Assembly: GCA_045430275.1 (NCBI GenBank)
Contig: JAILXU010000001.1
Span: 1 to 64,000 of the forward strand
From: Oceanobacter sp045430275
GTDB taxonomy: Bacteria > Pseudomonadota > Gammaproteobacteria > Pseudomonadales > Oceanobacteraceae
Direction of reading: 5' to 3'
Length of the DNA stretch: 64,000 bases
Shown: one piece after another, positions 62,326 to 64,000 of the stretch
How positions within the stretch are numbered: position 1 is the stretch's first letter
Layout: every line of letters starts with the position of its first letter
The notes under the pieces: model-generated
Seen by the model: only the letters and a program-made list of their open reading frames with translations
Databases searched by the model: none
Told to the model about the DNA's origin: nothing
Made by a program: the position numbers and the translations under genes

Positions 62326-63363
62326 ATGTTCAAGACGTTACGAGGCATGTTTTCCAGTGATCTTTCTATCGACCTGGGAACAGCGAACACCCTGATCTAT
62401 ATGCGTGATCAGGGTATTGTTCTGAATGAACCATCGGTAGTAGCGATTCGTTTGCAAGGTCATCAAAAAAGTGTGGCGGCTGTTGGAACCGAAGCCAAAA
62501 AAATGTTGGGACGTACCCCGGCTAACATTCAGGCCATTCGTCCACTCAAGGATGGCGTGATTGCTGACTTTGAAGTTACTGAAAAAATGTTGCAGTACTT
62601 TATCAAGCGCGTCCACGAAAGCAGTTTCCTGCCACCCAGCCCGCGCGTGGTGGTGTGTGTTCCGTATCAGGCCACCAAGGTGGAACGTAAAGCCATTCGG
62701 GATTCGGTTCTCGGTGCCGGTGCCAGCAAAGCGTATCTGATTCACGAGCCAATGGCCGCCGCAATTGGTGCCGGTCTGCCGGTGGATGAAGCGCGCGGTT
62801 CCATGGTGGTAGACATCGGTGGTGGCACGACTGAAATTGCCCTGATTTCCCTCAGTGGTGTGGTGTACGCTGAATCAATCAAGATCGGTGGTGACCGCTT
62901 TGACGAAGCCATTGTGGCGTACGTTCGTCGCCAGTACGGCAGCCTGATTGGCGAAGCCACGGCGGAACGCATCAAACACGAAATCGGTACGGCTTACCCC
63001 AGTTCCGAGGAACGCGAGATCGATGTGCGCGGTCGTAATCTGGCGGAAGGTATTCCTCGTCAGTTCAGCCTGAACTCCACCGAAATTCGTGAAGCCTTGC
63101 AAGAGTCATTGGCGTCCATCGTTGAAGCGGTAAAAGGTGCTCTGGAACAATCTCCGCCAGAACTGGCGTCGGATGTGGCTGATCGTGGCATGGTGTTGAC
63201 CGGTGGTGGTGCCTTGTTGCGAGATCTGGATAAACTGTTGAGTGAAGAAACTGGCTTGCCGGTGATTGTGGCCGACGATCCTTTGACCTGTGTGGCGCGC
63301 GGTGGCGGTCGTTTCCTGGAAACCGCGACCGAACAGCAACTGGAAGTGCTGGCCCACGAGTAA
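62326..63363 (+). CDS. mreB: rod shape-determining protein MreB
   Basis: This 345-residue bacterial actin starts MFKTLRGMFSSDLSIDLGTA, with the phosphate-1 loop SIDLGTANTLIY, and continues with VVDIGGGTTEIALISLSG and the adenosine motif MVLTGGGALLRDL. It organises lateral wall synthesis with MreC and MreD. It is followed by mreC after about 100 bases and is divergent from gatCAB. Confidence 0.98.
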   Translation: MFKTLRGMFSSDLSIDLGTANTLIYMRDQGIVLNEPSVVAIRLQGHQKSVAAVGTEAKKMLGRTPANIQAIRPLKDGVIADFEVTEKMLQYFIKRVHESSFLPPSPRVVVCVPYQATKVERKAIRDSVLGAGASKAYLIHEPMAAAIGAGLPVDEARGSMVVDIGGGTTEIALISLSGVVYAESIKIGGDRFDEAIVAYVRRQYGSLIGEATAERIKHEIGTAYPSSEEREIDVRGRNLAEGIPRQFSLNSTEIREALQESLASIVEAVKGALEQSPPELASDVADRGMVLTGGGALLRDLDKLLSEETGLPVIVADDPLTCVARGGGRFLETATEQQLEVLAHE

Positions 63364-63467
63364 GGGTTCGGTTCGACACTGTATTGATGACCTCTGTTGT
63401 GCCACCGGCGCTATAGTTCGGGCTAATTGGTTGCTTCAGGAGCCTTGCTATCAAATCGCAATATCAA

Positions 63468-64000
63468 ATGCCTCCATTTCAGAGCCAGCGTATGCTGGCT
63501 GTGTGCCTTCTGGCCGCGGGTCTGATGTGGGTGGATCAGCATTACACCGTTTTTCAGCCGTTGCGCTATGCGGTCGGGTACGTTCTGTATCCGGCGCAGC
63601 AGGTCGCCCTGCTACCTTCAACTTTGACGCTCTGGATGGAAGAGTCCACCGCCACTCGCCAGCAATTGATGGACGATAATGTCCAGTTGCGCGCCCGTAA
63701 TCTGGTGCTGGAGCAAAAAGCCCAGCGTCTGGCCTCCCTTGAAACCGAAAATATCGAACTGCGTGAACTGCTCAGTGCTTCCGAACAAATTGATGATCGG
63801 GTGCTGGTGACGGCGGTGACGGCGGTCGATCCCGATCCTTATTCCAAACAGATTCTGATCAATAAAGGCGGTGAAGACGGTGTTTTCGTCGGTCAGCCGG
63901 TGCTGGATGCGTTTGGCTTGCTGGGGCAGGTGGTGGACGTGTTGCCGCGTTCCAGTCGGGTCATGATGATTGCGGATTCCAATCATGCCATTCCGGTGCA
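63468..64000 (+). CDS. mreC: rod shape-determining protein MreC, 3' end outside window
   Basis: The visible 177 residues show a membrane helix (about 9-25), a coiled coil (about 50-105) and the start of the MreC beta domain (DPDPYSKQILINKGGEDGVF). The window ends before the stop. ATG 63468 lacks a nearby Shine-Dalgarno, whereas AGGAG at 63438-63442 is ideally spaced for an in-frame ATC at 63450, which would add six residues. The exact start is therefore open. Confidence 0.93.
   Translation, partial: MPPFQSQRMLAVCLLAAGLMWVDQHYTVFQPLRYAVGYVLYPAQQVALLPSTLTLWMEESTATRQQLMDDNVQLRARNLVLEQKAQRLASLETENIELRELLSASEQIDDRVLVTAVTAVDPDPYSKQILINKGGEDGVFVGQPVLDAFGLLGQVVDVLPRSSRVMMIADSNHAIPV

Overview
The window is a chromosomal segment of a gammaproteobacterium. 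Three things support this: the gene order rpsU-yqeY-dnaG-rpoD, the block glpE-apaH-apaG-rsmA-pdxA-surA-lptD, and the AmgK/MurU peptidoglycan recycling pair. Together with PilV/W/X minor pilins, a type II secretion cluster and the arginine succinyltransferase (AST) operon, the content suggests a marine Oceanospirillales/Saccharospirillaceae-like or Pseudomonadales-related bacterium. The genus cannot be read from the sequence with confidence. Coding density is high and most genes are moderately GC-rich; a few genes are visibly AT-rich and look acquired.

Layout, left to right. 0.2-7 kb is accessory. It holds an SAM methyltransferase next to a GNAT/cyclic-nucleotide-binding fusion, an Lrp-type regulator, an Xre-RES toxin-antitoxin pair, a class III aminotransferase behind a long leader hairpin, a YefM-YoeB pair and an AT-rich HEPN-like protein. 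7-12.1 kb is an arginine catabolic operon (M20 hydrolase, astA, astD, astB). 12.2-13.4 kb is an ammonium transporter with a sigma-54-like promoter. 13.7-16.3 kb is a decayed defence locus beside a tRNA(CAU). In it a PtuA-like ATPase and a PtuB-like HNH nuclease lie between the tail of a DUF3883 protein and the head of a DUF1156-type DNA methylase, both broken, and the left junction cuts into a drug/metabolite transporter remnant.

16.6-24.8 kb is core: rpoD, dnaG, yqeY and rpsU on one strand, tsaD-folB-folK on the other, then cca. 24.8-32.5 kb has a TraF/FadL-like outer-membrane protein, an EamA transporter and the PrkA kinase-YeaH-SpoVR stress operon. 32.9-40.2 kb is glpE-apaH-apaG-rsmA-pdxA-surA-lptD (outer-membrane biogenesis, rRNA methylation, Ap4A hydrolysis, vitamin B6). 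40.3-43.7 kb has amgK-murU-djlA, arfB and a GIY-YIG protein. 43.7-49.6 kb is a type IV minor pilin operon (fimT, pilV, pilW, pilX, a divergent pilY1, pilE). It is divergent from gspN-gspC-gspD (49.8-53.4 kb), the start of a type II secretion cluster.

53.5-58.9 kb is a second accessory stretch: a di-heme peroxidase, a second Xre-RES pair, a peroxiredoxin-like protein, two small unknown genes and an AT-rich unknown gene flanked by dispersed palindromic repeats. 58.9-64 kb is gatB-gatA-gatC (amidotransferase for tRNA-dependent Gln/Asn synthesis), then mreB and a truncated mreC (cell shape) running off the end.

The most interesting item is the broken operon around the Septu-like PtuAB pair. Tight start/stop overlaps at both ends imply a formerly larger system: DUF3883 protein, ATPase, HNH nuclease, DUF1156 methylase. 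No CRISPR array, rRNA or complete insertion sequence was seen.
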